NCBI GenBank assembly: GCA_023389105.1
Contig: JAEWEY010000002.1
Coordinates: forward strand, 124,001 to 188,000
Source of the DNA: Pseudomonadota bacterium
Lineage (GTDB): Bacteria > Pseudomonadota > Alphaproteobacteria > Sphingomonadales > Sphingomonadaceae
Direction: 5' to 3'
Length of the DNA stretch: 64,000 nucleotides
Below are positions 63,928 to 64,000 of the stretch, in pieces; the stretch's first letter is position 1; each line of letters opens with the position of its first letter. The notes below the pieces were generated by a model, which saw nothing but the letters and a program-made list of their open reading frames with translations, ran no database searches and was not told the origin of the DNA. The position numbers were made by a program, and so were the translations under genes.

Positions 63928-64000
63928 GCGCCGTTAAGGTTTGACGTGATCGGCGCGTGACAGGCGCGCGCCCCATCTGATAGCGCCGCGGGCATGCCGC

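Overview
The window is high-GC, gene-dense chromosomal DNA that most resembles a sphingomonad (Alphaproteobacteria, Sphingomonadales). The support is a PEPxxWA-type C-terminal sorting signal, a large TonB-dependent receptor, an NDUFA9-like complex I-associated protein, RecN/BamD and YajC-SecD-SecF blocks with alphaproteobacterial-type sequence, and a TGAAC-N17-CGTT (EcfG-like) promoter before a stress protein. I see no insertion sequence, prophage, integrase, CRISPR array or rRNA. There are two tRNA genes (Pro-GGG, Leu-CAG). No stretch over about 240 bp lacks a gene.

Layout. 0-5 kb: end of purT, a lipoprotein, an ABC exporter with a small exported protein, rpmJ, a retropepsin-like protease and galE. 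5-13 kb: a tandem M16 peptidase; a KdpD-like sensor fused directly to a KdpE-like DNA-binding domain, divergent from the K+ transporter gene kup; an M14 carboxypeptidase coupled to gpmA. 13-20 kb: a diguanylate cyclase, purEK, and a propionyl-CoA operon (methylmalonyl-CoA mutase, a small membrane protein, pccA). 20-33 kb: a flavin-reductase-like protein, hslU, tRNA-Pro, yajC-secD-secF, bamD, recN, a dienelactone hydrolase-like gene and ligA. 33-40 kb: an SDR / class B3 metallo-beta-lactamase / prmA operon, a soluble chemoreceptor and sdhCDA. 40-54 kb: a gamma-carbonic anhydrase, a TonB receptor, a queuosine-precursor transporter, and many nucleoside and nucleotide salvage genes (adenosine kinase, LOG, NupC, cytidine deaminase, S1/P1 nuclease, 5'-nucleotidase, AMP nucleosidase). 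54-64 kb: NDUFA9-like protein, uppP, GST, mreB, ubiG, lysA, lysC, a nitronate monooxygenase-like enzyme and a PilZ protein.

How the genes work together. Three themes stand out. (1) Potassium: the fused KdpD/KdpE-like protein has lost the phospho-acceptor histidine, the kinase ATPase domain and the receiver domain, so it looks like a membrane-bound one-component regulator facing kup. (2) Nucleic-acid scavenging: about 10 kb holds exported nuclease and nucleotidase, a nucleoside importer and cytosolic salvage enzymes, enough for a path from outside RNA/DNA to AMP, uridine and ribose-5-phosphate. (3) Several enzymes lack their usual gene neighbours in view: hslU without hslV, sdhCDA without sdhB, pccA without pccB, and mreB without mreCD. 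Most of the rest is housekeeping. The strongest candidate for something little described is the potassium sensor-regulator fusion.
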